This document shows, piece after piece, positions 42,425 through 50,580 of a stretch of DNA of 64,000 nucleotides. The position numbers were made by a program, and so were the translations under genes. Within the stretch, counting starts at the first letter, position 1; every line of letters begins with the position of its first letter. The stretch lies in assembly GCA_023443745.1 (NCBI GenBank), contig JAEZTB010000069.1, forward strand, positions 20,666 to 84,665, given 5' to 3'. The DNA is from Bacillota bacterium. GTDB lineage: Bacteria > Bacillota > Clostridia > DSM-8532. The notes beneath the pieces were generated by a model. The model did no database searches. It was not told where the DNA came from and was given only the letters and a program-made list of their open reading frames with translations.

Positions 42425-43448
42425 TAACGGGTTTGTTGCCGTTCGTGATTTTAATTTAGCAATACAAGACAAAGAGTTCGTTATTTTTGTTGGGCCATCT
42501 GGTTGTGGAAAATCCACAACACTCCGCATGATAGCGGGGTTGGAGAGCATAAGTGCAGGAGAGCTTTATATCGGTGATGAAAAGATGAACGATGTGCCAT
42601 CTGCAGATCGCGACATAGCAATGGTTTTTCAAAGTTACGCCTTATATCCCCATATGACGGTTTACGACAACATAGCTTTTGGATTACACTTGCGCAAAGT
42701 GCCTAAAGCAGAAATACGAAAAAAAGTCTTTGAAGTCAGTAGAATTTTGGAGCTTGAAGAGCTATTAGAGCGAAAACCCAAAGCACTTTCGGGAGGGCAA
42801 AAACAACGTGTAGCAATGGGGCGAGCTATCGTGCGCGAACCCAAAGTTTTTCTTATGGATGAACCTCTTTCCAATTTGGATGCTAAACTCCGTGTGCAAA
42901 TGCGGGCTGAAATTGCAAAATTGCATAAGCGTCTGCAAGCAACATTTATATATGTTACGCATGACCAAACCGAAGCTATGACCTTGGGTGATAGAATTGT
43001 CGTTATGAAAGATGGCGTTATAATGCAAGCGGACACTCCAGAGAACTTGTATAATAGCCCTGCCAATATGTTTGTTGCAGGGTTTATCGGTACACCAGCT
43101 ATGAGTTTTATTGATGTTGAAATCCAAGGAAACACCCTAAAATGGGGTGATTGTGAGATTGTTGCGCCTATTTTGAATGTTAATGCACGGGTTGCTGTTT
43201 TGGGCGTGCGTTGTGAGGATGTTCATATTACAAATAACATGAACCGGAATTATGCAACGGTGGAAGCAGTCGAAATGCACGGCGCAGATTCTTTTGTCAC
43301 TCTTAATTGCGGACAACAAATGCTGCTTGCCCGAATGGATAGTTCAAGAGCTAAAAACATATCTGGGCAAGTGCCTGTTTATATAGAAATCAATAAAATC
43401 CATTTATTTGATAAAGAAAATGGAAATGCAATACATAGACAGCGATGA
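42384..43448 (+). CDS. MalK/UgpC-type ABC ATPase
   Basis: This 354-residue protein has Walker A GPSGCGKSTT at about residue 36, a Q-loop, the signature LSGGQKQRVAMGRA at about residue 133, and Walker B KVFLMDEPLSNLDAKLR. A C-terminal OB-type regulatory domain (TOBE, about 240-354) as in sugar importers follows. The TTG at 42384 (MASLELSGI) has GGAGG 8 bases upstream. The gene overlaps the MacB-like gene by 41 bases. The regulatory C-terminus is more degenerate than usual. Confidence 0.9.
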   Translation: MASLELSGINKTYDNGFVAVRDFNLAIQDKEFVIFVGPSGCGKSTTLRMIAGLESISAGELYIGDEKMNDVPSADRDIAMVFQSYALYPHMTVYDNIAFGLHLRKVPKAEIRKKVFEVSRILELEELLERKPKALSGGQKQRVAMGRAIVREPKVFLMDEPLSNLDAKLRVQMRAEIAKLHKRLQATFIYVTHDQTEAMTLGDRIVVMKDGVIMQADTPENLYNSPANMFVAGFIGTPAMSFIDVEIQGNTLKWGDCEIVAPILNVNARVAVLGVRCEDVHITNNMNRNYATVEAVEMHGADSFVTLNCGQQMLLARMDSSRAKNISGQVPVYIEINKIHLFDKENGNAIHRQR

Positions 43449-43485
43449 TGAGAAAAAGAACTATTATATCACCTAAGGAGGTCTG

Positions 43486-43613
43486 ATGGTATCCTGCAAG
43501 TGGCTGGATATTGACGGCAAGTGGTATTACTTCAACGCCGACGGTGCCTTGCCCGAAGTACTAAGGTAGACGGTTACGAGGTGGATCAAAGCGTTATTAG
43601 GAAAATAAAATAA
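43486..43613 (+). pseudogene. Cell-wall-binding-repeat fragment (copy 3, frameshifted)
   Basis: MVSCKWLDIDGKWYYFNADG opens the remnant, and a frameshift then leads to KVDGYEVDQSVIRKIK. It matches the 30.3 kb remnant in position relative to the riboswitch. AAGGAGG lies before the ATG. It is not a functional gene. Confidence 0.75.
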
Positions 43614-43633
43614 CCTTAACATAATAATAGACT

Positions 43634-43711
43634 CAAGGGCAAACCCATCGAAAGTTGGGGACGCAAAGCTGAGGATCTAAGGCGCTTACGCGCTATGATA
43701 GTCTGGCTGCC
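43634..43711 (+). ncRNA. Class-I cyclic-di-GMP riboswitch (GEMM-I) copy B
   Basis: It has AGGGCAAACC, a P2 stem closed by a CGAAAG loop (GNRA type), GGGGACGCAAAGC, GGATCTAAGG and TCTGGCTGCC. Copy B keeps the GNRA tetraloop better than copy A. A hairpin (GCCTGCCC..) follows at about 43725-43752. No ORF is seen before 44126. Confidence 0.85.
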
Positions 43712-43942
43712 AAAAACCGTGCGGAGCCTGCCCTTTTACATAAAGGGTAGGTTCTTGTTATCTTTACGGCTTTTGACTGATAAATCAGGATATCGAGGTA
43801 TCGGCTTTCGCTATGTGCTCTGGCGAAAGAGGCTCTCTGATGTGTATACCCTGTTTCTATCCTTTTTGGAGGTCGAAATAAAGACGAAGCTAGACGTACA
43901 TACGGCACTCCATTTATACAATTTCATAGTGATTTTCTAAAA

Positions 43943-43984
43943 AAGTCAGTATTTTGCCAAGGGCGAAGTGCTGGCTTATTTTTT
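43943..43984 (+). terminator. Terminator upstream of sigma-like gene B
   Basis: AAGTCAGTA..TTGCC pairs with GGGC..TGCTGGCTT and is followed by ATTTTTTT. It is the counterpart of the hairpin at 30761-30800. Confidence 0.65.
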
Positions 43985-44125
43985 TCGACAAAAAAACTGT
44001 TTATTTTCCAATTTAACCCAAATATAGAGCTGGGCAGTCATCTGATTATCGAACCACGCTGCCGTTCCCCTCCGCTTCTGACATTTTGATTCACTATCAA
44101 AATTCAGAAACGGAGGACAAGCCAT

Positions 44126-44545
44126 ATGGCAGAAAAAAAAGAATATCAGATTAAGGTACAGGGTCAGCTTGTACCGGTTAGCGAGGAAGTATATTACATC
44201 TATTACCGTATGAAACGCCGGGAGCTTCATCTGGAGGAAAAGGATAAAGCACATGGCGTATTTCACTACAGCGCTTTAGATACCAAAGAAATCAATGGAG
44301 AAGATGCGATTCCAGACTTCATTTCTCTTCCTCTGGAGGATGTTGTCATGGACAAGCTGATTGCTGAAAAACTCCATCAGTGTCTTGCCCAGCTTTCTAA
44401 AGAGGAACAGGAGCTGATTTTTACTCTGTTTTTTCAGAATAAAAGCGAGCATCAGATGGCTGCGGAAACAGGTATTCCCCGCATGACAATCCATAATAGG
44501 AAGAACCGGATACTGTCTCGATTGAAAAAACTTATGGAAAAATAA
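44126..44545 (+). CDS. Sigma-70-region-4-like HTH protein, copy B
   Basis: This 139-residue protein is a paralogue of the protein at 30944 (same length, same MAEKxEYQIKVQGQLVPVSE start and same RKNRILSRLKKLMEK end type). It carries a region-4 helix-turn-helix in its last 45 residues. GGAGG precedes the ATG, and the inverted repeat at 44076-44109 lies before it. It is the first gene of the recombination end of the element, so control of the toxin and recombinase genes downstream is a reasonable guess. Confidence 0.75.
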   Translation: MAEKKEYQIKVQGQLVPVSEEVYYIYYRMKRRELHLEEKDKAHGVFHYSALDTKEINGEDAIPDFISLPLEDVVMDKLIAEKLHQCLAQLSKEEQELIFTLFFQNKSEHQMAAETGIPRMTIHNRKNRILSRLKKLMEK

Positions 44546-44560
44546 AAAATAATTTGGTCC

Positions 44561-44600
44561 AACCCCCTCACGAAACCGGATTAGTAGTGAGGGGGTTTTT
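44561..44600 (+). terminator. Terminator of sigma-like gene B
   Basis: AACCCCCTCAC pairs with GTGAGGGGGTT and is followed by a T run. It is the same element as at 31378-31416. Confidence 0.85.
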
Positions 44601-44604
44601 CTAT

Positions 44605-45170
44605 TCCCCTCTTGGTTCCTTGACAACTTCATATCCGATGACCTGAATACGTTAGCTGACGGGCTTTAAAAGGAAAAGCGACCCTGGGGGATGCGCCAAG
44701 ACCACCTGTAGGCAGGCAGTAAGAAAAGCGAAATCACTTATTTTTGTTCGCGTGTTTCTTTCTGTCCCTATAAAAGACGGCCAAATAAGGTGCAAAGCGG
44801 TACCCATCCGACCAGAAAACAGGCTATGGCAGCCTGTCTCGCAATGACCCCGTCAGCCTATATTGATACTTCTGTCCAGTCACAGCCCCCTTTGAACAGG
44901 GGACCACGCAATGAGGGCAGCCGACAGAGATCCTGCCGGGGGTGAAATTCCCATGATGCGGTGAAGCCAGCCGCAGTTCAGGCCGTCGCCTTTGTTGTGT
45001 AAAGCATCATATGCTCTGCACACAGTGCTTGGGGAGTAGTGTCTAATTAAGCACAGATCTTAAAAGTCTTATTATAAAGACTTAATGTCAGAAGCGATGG
45101 GGATCACTCAACAGTTTTGCTTTTTATTGGAGCAAAATGAGTGGTCCCTATATTTGTGCCATTAAGAACA
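44605..45170 (+). other. Long non-coding region with many hairpins; possible structured RNA
   Basis: No ORF of note is seen in 565 bases. Several short inverted repeats follow each other: CAGGCT/AGCCTG at about 44820, CCCC/GGGG at about 44891, GCGG/CCGC near 44960, and AGCAT/ATGCT near 45007. A long stem at 45098-45150 pairs GGGATCACTC with GAGTGGTCCC and AGTTTTGCT with AGCAAAAT. Size and density of stems suggest an RNA or a DNA-structure function. I recognise no known family. Confidence 0.45.
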
Positions 45171-45189
45171 TAAAAAGGAGGTGCGTATT

Positions 45190-45567
45190 TTGCATGAACA
45201 AAAAAGAAACATAAGACGCGGGGATATTTTCTATGCTGATTTAAGTCCCGTGGTAGGCTGTGAGCAGGGCGGCATCCGACCCGTTCTTATTTTACAGAAT
45301 GATATTGGAAACCGTTACAGCCCTACAATTATTGCCGCCGCCATAACCAGTCAGCCCAAAAAGTGGCTTCCCACTCATGTTCAAATTGGGTGTATAGAGT
45401 CCCTACAGAAAAACTCGGTGGTACTGCTGGAGCAGATACGCACCATTGACTGCATTCGGCTTTTGGAATACATAGGTAATGTAAGCAGGCTGCGGATGCT
45501 TTCGGTGGACAGGGCATTGGCGGTCAGTATTGGGCTGACCATGGCTGAAATGATACAGTCGGAATGA
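45190..45567 (+). CDS. PemK/MazF-family toxin-like protein
   Basis: This 125-residue protein has the PemK/MazF pattern: RRGDIFYADLSPVVGCEQGG, then RPVLILQND and the later SVVLLEQIRTIDCIRL. MazF proteins cleave mRNA at short motifs. The TTG at 45190 has AAAGGAGGT 8 bases upstream. No antitoxin gene precedes it, which is unusual; the small gene at 45616 follows instead. Such lone mazF-like genes stand before serine-recombinase sets in other ICEs and may act as regulators. Confidence 0.88.
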   Translation: MHEQKRNIRRGDIFYADLSPVVGCEQGGIRPVLILQNDIGNRYSPTIIAAAITSQPKKWLPTHVQIGCIESLQKNSVVLLEQIRTIDCIRLLEYIGNVSRLRMLSVDRALAVSIGLTMAEMIQSE

Positions 45568-45615
45568 TGCAGTTATAAAAAAGGAAAATTCCATCAGAGA
45601 TAAGGGGGATTATTT

Positions 45616-45777
45616 ATGTCAAAGGAACAAGCAGCCAATGAAGTCAAATATAAAATCACATTGAAGTTCTTGGGAATCCTGCTTCGTAACGGTCTGATTA
45701 CCAGTGAAGAATATGAAAAAATTGATGATTTGAACCGCCAGACTTTTCTTCCTCAACTTGCGAAAGTATATGTGTAA
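45616..45777 (+). CDS. SHOCT-domain small protein
   Basis: This 53-residue protein contains the short C-terminal SHOCT helix-loop-helix (LLRNGLITSEEYEKIDDLN). Such proteins regularly lie between mazF-like and serine-recombinase genes of ICEs and may help the recombinases. AAGGGGGAT lies upstream. It is too short for most gene finders. Confidence 0.75.
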   Translation: MSKEQAANEVKYKITLKFLGILLRNGLITSEEYEKIDDLNRQTFLPQLAKVYV

Positions 45778-45857
45778 TAACAGTAGCTATTGTAAAACTT
45801 GTGTGGTAATGTATGTTGCTAACAGGAGGAAATCCTGTTAGAAAGGAGGAAAAAGCT

Positions 45858-47525
45858 ATGGCAGGCAAGCAGGAAAAAGTAAAAAAGATAACTAAAATAA
45901 ATCCTGTAAAACCCAAGGTAATGATGCAGCTTCAGCCAAAAAAACGTGTCTGCGCTTACTGCCGTGTCAGTACAGATTCCAGGGAACAGCAAAATTCATT
46001 TACTGCACAGACAGCTTATTATGAAGAAATGATCAACGGTCGAAGCGATTGGCAGTACGTCGGAATTTATGCAGATGAAGCACGGAGCGGAACGAAGCTG
46101 CAAAGGCGAGATGAATTCTTGCGGATGATGAGAGATTGCGAAGCCGGGAAAATTGATATGATCATTACAAAATCAATTACCCGGTTTGCCAGAAACACCG
46201 TTGACAGCATTAAAGCAATCCGAAAATTGAAACTGCTTGGCATTGCGGTGTTTTTTGAAAAAGAGAATATCAATACCTTATCTGAGAGCAGTGAAATGTT
46301 GTTGACCATCTTAAGCTCTCTTGCCCAAGGGGAGTCAGAAAGCACCTCGACCAATAATAAATGGGCGGCGGTCAAACGGTTTCAGGAGGGTACATTTATC
46401 GTATCAACTCCAGCCCACGGATACACGAATGTAGAGGGTGAGCTAGCAATTGATGAGCAAGAGGCTAAAACGGTTCGCTACATTTTCAAGGAATATTTAA
46501 ATGGAAAAGGCTCCTATGTCATTGCCAGGGAATTGACCGAGAATGGAATCCAGACCATACGGGGTGCTGAAAAATGGTCCGATGGCGTGGTAAAGGAAAT
46601 TCTTCAAAACCCAGTTTATACCGGAAATTTAATATTGCAAAAAACATATTCTGCTGAGGTGGTTCCCTTTAAACGAAAAAAAAACAAAGGGGAGCTGCCT
46701 CAGTATTTTATTTCTGAAAACCATGAGCCCATCATCAGTATGGAGGAAGCGGAAGCGGTCAAAGAGATTTATGAATACCGCCGCAAGCAGATGAAATTCG
46801 ATGGCACAAAGTCACAAAATCGGTACGCATACAGCAGCAAGATCATATGCGGGGAATGTGGCGGAGTATTCAGACGACAGAAAATCTATATCGGAAAGCC
46901 TTATGAGAAAGTGCAGTGGTGCTGTATCCAGCACATTGAGCATAAAGAGAAGTGCAGCATGACAGCAATCCGAGAGGATATTATACAAGATGCATTTACC
47001 TTGATGTGGAATAAGCTCTCCAGTAACTATACGGAAATGCTCTCCCCTATGCTGGAATCCTTAAAAAGACTGCGTGCGGATGAACAGCAGGAAAAGGAAA
47101 TCAGGGAGTGTAATGAAAAAATAATGGAACTGTCAAAGCAGAGTCATATCTTAAGCGGCGTAGTCGCAAAAGGATATCTTGACTCTGCTATTTTTATAGA
47201 GAAACAGACTGCCCTGCAAATAGAGCTGGATGCCATGCGGAAAAAGAGGAAAGCCCTGCTGGATGAGAGCGGATTTGAGAGCGAGATTTTCTATACGGAA
47301 CAGCTTATCGGACTTCTTGAAAGTCATCCGGGGATACAGGATACCTATCGTGAGGACTTGTTTTTACAAAGTGTGGAACAGATTATCATCAAGGAAGGAA
47401 AGACCGTAACCTTCCGCCTAAAGAACAAGCTGGAGCTTTCAGAGCACTGCGGAAAGGAGGACTGCGATGATGCAAAGACATACGCCGATGGGATATCGGA
47501 TGCGAAACGGAAAAATATTTCTTGA
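45858..47525 (+). CDS. Large serine recombinase 1 (complete)
   Basis: This 555-residue protein has an N-terminal resolvase domain with the catalytic serine in CAYCRVSTDS (about residue 36) and the SxxRFARN motif (SITRFARNTVDS). A recombinase domain, a zinc beta-ribbon (CGECGGVFRR with a later CSM) and a coiled coil follow. It probably performs integration and excision of the element. AAAGGAGG precedes the ATG at 45858. Its 3' end overlaps the next ORF by 59 bases. Confidence 0.92.
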   Translation: MAGKQEKVKKITKINPVKPKVMMQLQPKKRVCAYCRVSTDSREQQNSFTAQTAYYEEMINGRSDWQYVGIYADEARSGTKLQRRDEFLRMMRDCEAGKIDMIITKSITRFARNTVDSIKAIRKLKLLGIAVFFEKENINTLSESSEMLLTILSSLAQGESESTSTNNKWAAVKRFQEGTFIVSTPAHGYTNVEGELAIDEQEAKTVRYIFKEYLNGKGSYVIARELTENGIQTIRGAEKWSDGVVKEILQNPVYTGNLILQKTYSAEVVPFKRKKNKGELPQYFISENHEPIISMEEAEAVKEIYEYRRKQMKFDGTKSQNRYAYSSKIICGECGGVFRRQKIYIGKPYEKVQWCCIQHIEHKEKCSMTAIREDIIQDAFTLMWNKLSSNYTEMLSPMLESLKRLRADEQQEKEIRECNEKIMELSKQSHILSGVVAKGYLDSAIFIEKQTALQIELDAMRKKRKALLDESGFESEIFYTEQLIGLLESHPGIQDTYREDLFLQSVEQIIIKEGKTVTFRLKNKLELSEHCGKEDCDDAKTYADGISDAKRKNIS

Positions 47526-48447
47526 AGAAGAAAAAGCAAAGGTTGTAAGAAAGGTTTTTGCTGATTACCTTTCGGGAATTTCTACCTATGCCATAGCCAA
47601 GGAGCTCACAGCGAATGGAATCCTGAACGCAAACAATAAGCCATCCTGGAATCACGGCTCCGTCGGCAAGATTTTAGAAAATACCAAATATTTGGGCGAT
47701 GAGATGTACCCTCAGATGATAGAAACGGAAGTTTTTGAACAGGTACAAAACCACAGAGAGGAACTGCGCCAAAGGCTTGGGAGGGGCATACAGCCCAATA
47801 GCATGAATACCCAAAACCCATTCAGCGGCAGACTTTGGTGCGGAGAATGCGGTGAGGTCTTTCGGACATATGTAGAGAACTGCGGGAAACCTTCAGAAAA
47901 AAGAAAATGGAAATGTAAGCATTACATTTATAAGAACCGAGTCCACTGCATCTGCGGGGTAATCACAGAGGAACAAATAAAAGAAGTTTTTATCCTTGCA
48001 GTAAACAAGGTAATAAAAACCCCTTCCCTACTGGAGAAAAAAACAAAGGAAGCTCCAAAGCGTTACAATCCGGAATTTCGGAAACTGGATCAAAAGATAA
48101 AGGATATGGAAGCAGACGAACAGTTCTCCTCCAAGGAGCTGGCGGTACTAATTTTTCAAAGGGCAAGATCCTTCTACCAGACCGCACAGGTTCATGATTA
48201 TGACCACCATACAGAAAACATGAAGCAGGTTCTTTCCGATAAGGAGTTGCAAACAGAATTTCATGAAGAACTGTTTTTACAGACAGTCAAACGGATGGTC
48301 ATTTATGCAGACGGACGCATCGATGTGGAATTTATCAATGGGCTGACAGCCCATGAAACTTATAAAAATGGGAGGAACGAGAATGAAACATATACAAACG
48401 GAAACAGAGAAGAACATATCCATCATGCCGCCGCAGTCAGAAGATGA
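47467..48447 (+). CDS. Recombinase 2 lacking the catalytic domain
   Basis: This 326-residue protein begins MMQRHTPMGYRMRNGK, in the middle of the usual recombinase fold. It has the recombinase domain, the zinc ribbon (CGECGEVFRTYVENCGK, then WKCKHY) and a coiled coil, but no resolvase domain and no catalytic serine. ORFs of just this shape are common as the middle member of recombinase triplets, so this is probably a natural partner and not a decay product. It overlaps the first recombinase gene. Confidence 0.85.
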   Translation: MMQRHTPMGYRMRNGKIFLEEEKAKVVRKVFADYLSGISTYAIAKELTANGILNANNKPSWNHGSVGKILENTKYLGDEMYPQMIETEVFEQVQNHREELRQRLGRGIQPNSMNTQNPFSGRLWCGECGEVFRTYVENCGKPSEKRKWKCKHYIYKNRVHCICGVITEEQIKEVFILAVNKVIKTPSLLEKKTKEAPKRYNPEFRKLDQKIKDMEADEQFSSKELAVLIFQRARSFYQTAQVHDYDHHTENMKQVLSDKELQTEFHEELFLQTVKRMVIYADGRIDVEFINGLTAHETYKNGRNENETYTNGNREEHIHHAAAVRR

Positions 48448-48574
48448 CTCAAATAGCAAGGTGCAACCTAAAAAGTTAAGGGTAGCAGTGTACTGCAGGG
48501 TCGGTACTCGGAAGCAGCTACAAGATGGCAGTGATGGGGCCAGCGAAACCGTTCAGAGGTTATCCATGGACTAA
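48383..48574 (+). pseudogene. N-terminal stub of a serine recombinase (no catalytic serine)
   Basis: The frame starts MKHIQTETEKNISIMPPQSE and contains LRVAVYCRVGTRKQLQDG. The catalytic serine of the YCRVST motif is glycine here. It ends after 63 residues. The start is like that of the third recombinase (NISVIPSQPAYD), so it is a decayed duplicate. GGGAGG lies before the ATG and the frame overlaps recombinase 2 by 65 bases. Confidence 0.7.
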
Positions 48575-48603
48575 TCAGAAAGCCTATAAAACATAAAGAA
48601 AGG

Positions 48604-50259
48604 ATGGAAAATATGCAGGCGGCCAGAAAGAAAAACATATCCGTCATACCCTCACAGCCAGCGTATGACAGGAGCATCAAGGTACAGTTAAAAGCCTTGC
48701 GGGTAGCGGCATACTGCCGTGTCAGCACTCTGCTGGAACAGCAAGAAAGCAGTTATGAAGCGCAAATATCTTATTATACAGAGAAAATTCAGCAGAACCC
48801 AAACTGGAAACTGGCAGGCATTTATGCTGATGATGGAAAATCTGCAACTAATACCAAAAAAAGAGATGACTTTAATGCCATGATTGAAGATTGCTTGGCC
48901 GGAAAAATCGACCTGATACTGACTAAATCAGTCAGCCGCTTCGCAAGAAATACGGTGGATTCCCTGCAAACCATACGAAAGCTCAAAGAGAAAAACATTG
49001 GCATCATTTTTGAAAAAGAAGGTGTCAATACACTGGAGGCGACAGGCGAGCTTTTAATTACCATTTTAAGTAGCCAAGCACAGGAAGAAAGCCGCAACTT
49101 AAGTGAAAACACACGCTGGGGAATCGCAAGAAGATATGAAAATGGTGTGGTACTGGTCAACCATAAAAAGTTTTTAGGATACACAAAAGATGAAGATGGT
49201 GAGTTGATTATCGTACCGGAGCAAGCGAAGTTAGTACGAAGAATCTATCGCCTTTATCTGGAAGGCTTAAGCACACAGCAGATAGCGGATACCTTCATGG
49301 CAGAGGGCATTAAGACGGTAACCGGCAAAGATAAATGGCATGATACGGTCATCGCAAAGGTACTCCAGAATGAAAAATACATGGGAGATGTTTTGCAGCA
49401 AAAGACCTTTACAGTGGATTTTCTTACAAAAAAGCGAGTGAAGAACGACGGTATCGTACCTCAATATTACATCGAGGATAACCATGAAGCAATCATCCCT
49501 AAAGAGCTTTTTTATCAAGTACAGGAAGAAAGGGCAAGACGGGCAAGCCTCCATAAGCCATCCATTGCAAGACGGGCAAAGAAAGAAAAAAGCAAGTACA
49601 GCTCGAAATATGTACTCTCGGACATACTTGTCTGCGGAGAATGCACCCATCCTTACCGCAGGCAGACATGGTCAAGGAACGGAAATCTTACCCCCGTGTG
49701 GCGATGTGAGAGCCGATTGTTAAACGGAACAAAAACCTGCAAGCATTCCGCTACCTTAAAGGAAAAACCCCTGCAAGAAGCGATTATGACGGCTGTGGAC
49801 AGCGTGGTAGAAAACCAAAGAGAGGTTGTAGGAGCTTTCAGGGAAAATGTGATCCGAGTGATTGGCAGCTACACAACTAAAAACATAAAGACAGAGTTTG
49901 ATGAGGAAATTGCCAAGCTTCAAAAACAGCTCCTTACCCTAATCGAAGAAAATGCCAAGCAGGGAGCCGTCAATGAGGATTTTGACGAGCAGTATAGGAA
50001 AATTGCCGAAGAAATGCAAGCCCTTAAAATGAAAAAACTAAAGCAGGCCAGAGAGCAGAAATTGGCTGGCGAATATGGGCAAAGGGTGGAAGGAATGGAC
50101 TCCTGCCTTGGTAGGGTAAGCTGCAGGGTCGGAGAGTTTGATGAGGATTTAATCAGGCGTCTGATACTTAGGATCAAGGTAATTAGTGAATCCAAAATAG
50201 AAATCCACTTTAAATCAGGTATCATCGTGGAACAAGAAGTGGCATTTTATGAAGATTGA
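48604..50259 (+). CDS. Large serine recombinase 3 (complete)
   Basis: This 551-residue protein has the resolvase domain with the catalytic serine in AAYCRVSTLLEQQ (about residue 40) and SVSRFARNTVDS. A recombinase domain, a zinc ribbon (CGECTHPYRRQTW and a later CESR/CKH) and a coiled coil are also present. It differs clearly from recombinase 1. The ATG at 48604 or 48613 may start it; GGATGG lies before the second. Two distinct complete recombinases plus one without catalytic domain form a triplet. Confidence 0.92.
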   Translation: MENMQAARKKNISVIPSQPAYDRSIKVQLKALRVAAYCRVSTLLEQQESSYEAQISYYTEKIQQNPNWKLAGIYADDGKSATNTKKRDDFNAMIEDCLAGKIDLILTKSVSRFARNTVDSLQTIRKLKEKNIGIIFEKEGVNTLEATGELLITILSSQAQEESRNLSENTRWGIARRYENGVVLVNHKKFLGYTKDEDGELIIVPEQAKLVRRIYRLYLEGLSTQQIADTFMAEGIKTVTGKDKWHDTVIAKVLQNEKYMGDVLQQKTFTVDFLTKKRVKNDGIVPQYYIEDNHEAIIPKELFYQVQEERARRASLHKPSIARRAKKEKSKYSSKYVLSDILVCGECTHPYRRQTWSRNGNLTPVWRCESRLLNGTKTCKHSATLKEKPLQEAIMTAVDSVVENQREVVGAFRENVIRVIGSYTTKNIKTEFDEEIAKLQKQLLTLIEENAKQGAVNEDFDEQYRKIAEEMQALKMKKLKQAREQKLAGEYGQRVEGMDSCLGRVSCRVGEFDEDLIRRLILRIKVISESKIEIHFKSGIIVEQEVAFYED

Positions 50260-50580
50260 TACCACCAATGAGAGTGACAAGCAACAAAGAGAGATGCAGT
50301 ATGAAGAATTAAGCAGGGGTGGAAATCTCCGCTCCTGCTGAAAAAACTGCTAAGACTAAAATCTTCAGTATGTTGAGGGTTTTATTGTTGGCAGCTTTAT
50401 CTTTATTAAATAATACATCGAAAAATGGAAGTTCTTGTGTTATGATAAATATGGTAATAGTGTAAAAAAATATCCCAGTACAGGCTTTTGAAAACTGCAA
50501 TTGTGATAAAAATATAAACCATTAGCCAAGTAAAGCTGAATTTAATAGTCAGTTCATGCAAGAAACAGTGAGGTGAAGAA
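50260..50580. other. Region after recombinase 3 with an inverted repeat; possible attachment site
   Basis: AGCAGGGGTGGA..TCTCCGCTCCTGCT (50312-50339) is an imperfect inverted repeat without T tail, so not a clear terminator. It lies right after the last recombinase gene, where integrase attachment sites often are. I see no ORF, but AAGACTAAAATCTT at 50353-50366 is a small palindrome. Confidence 0.35.
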
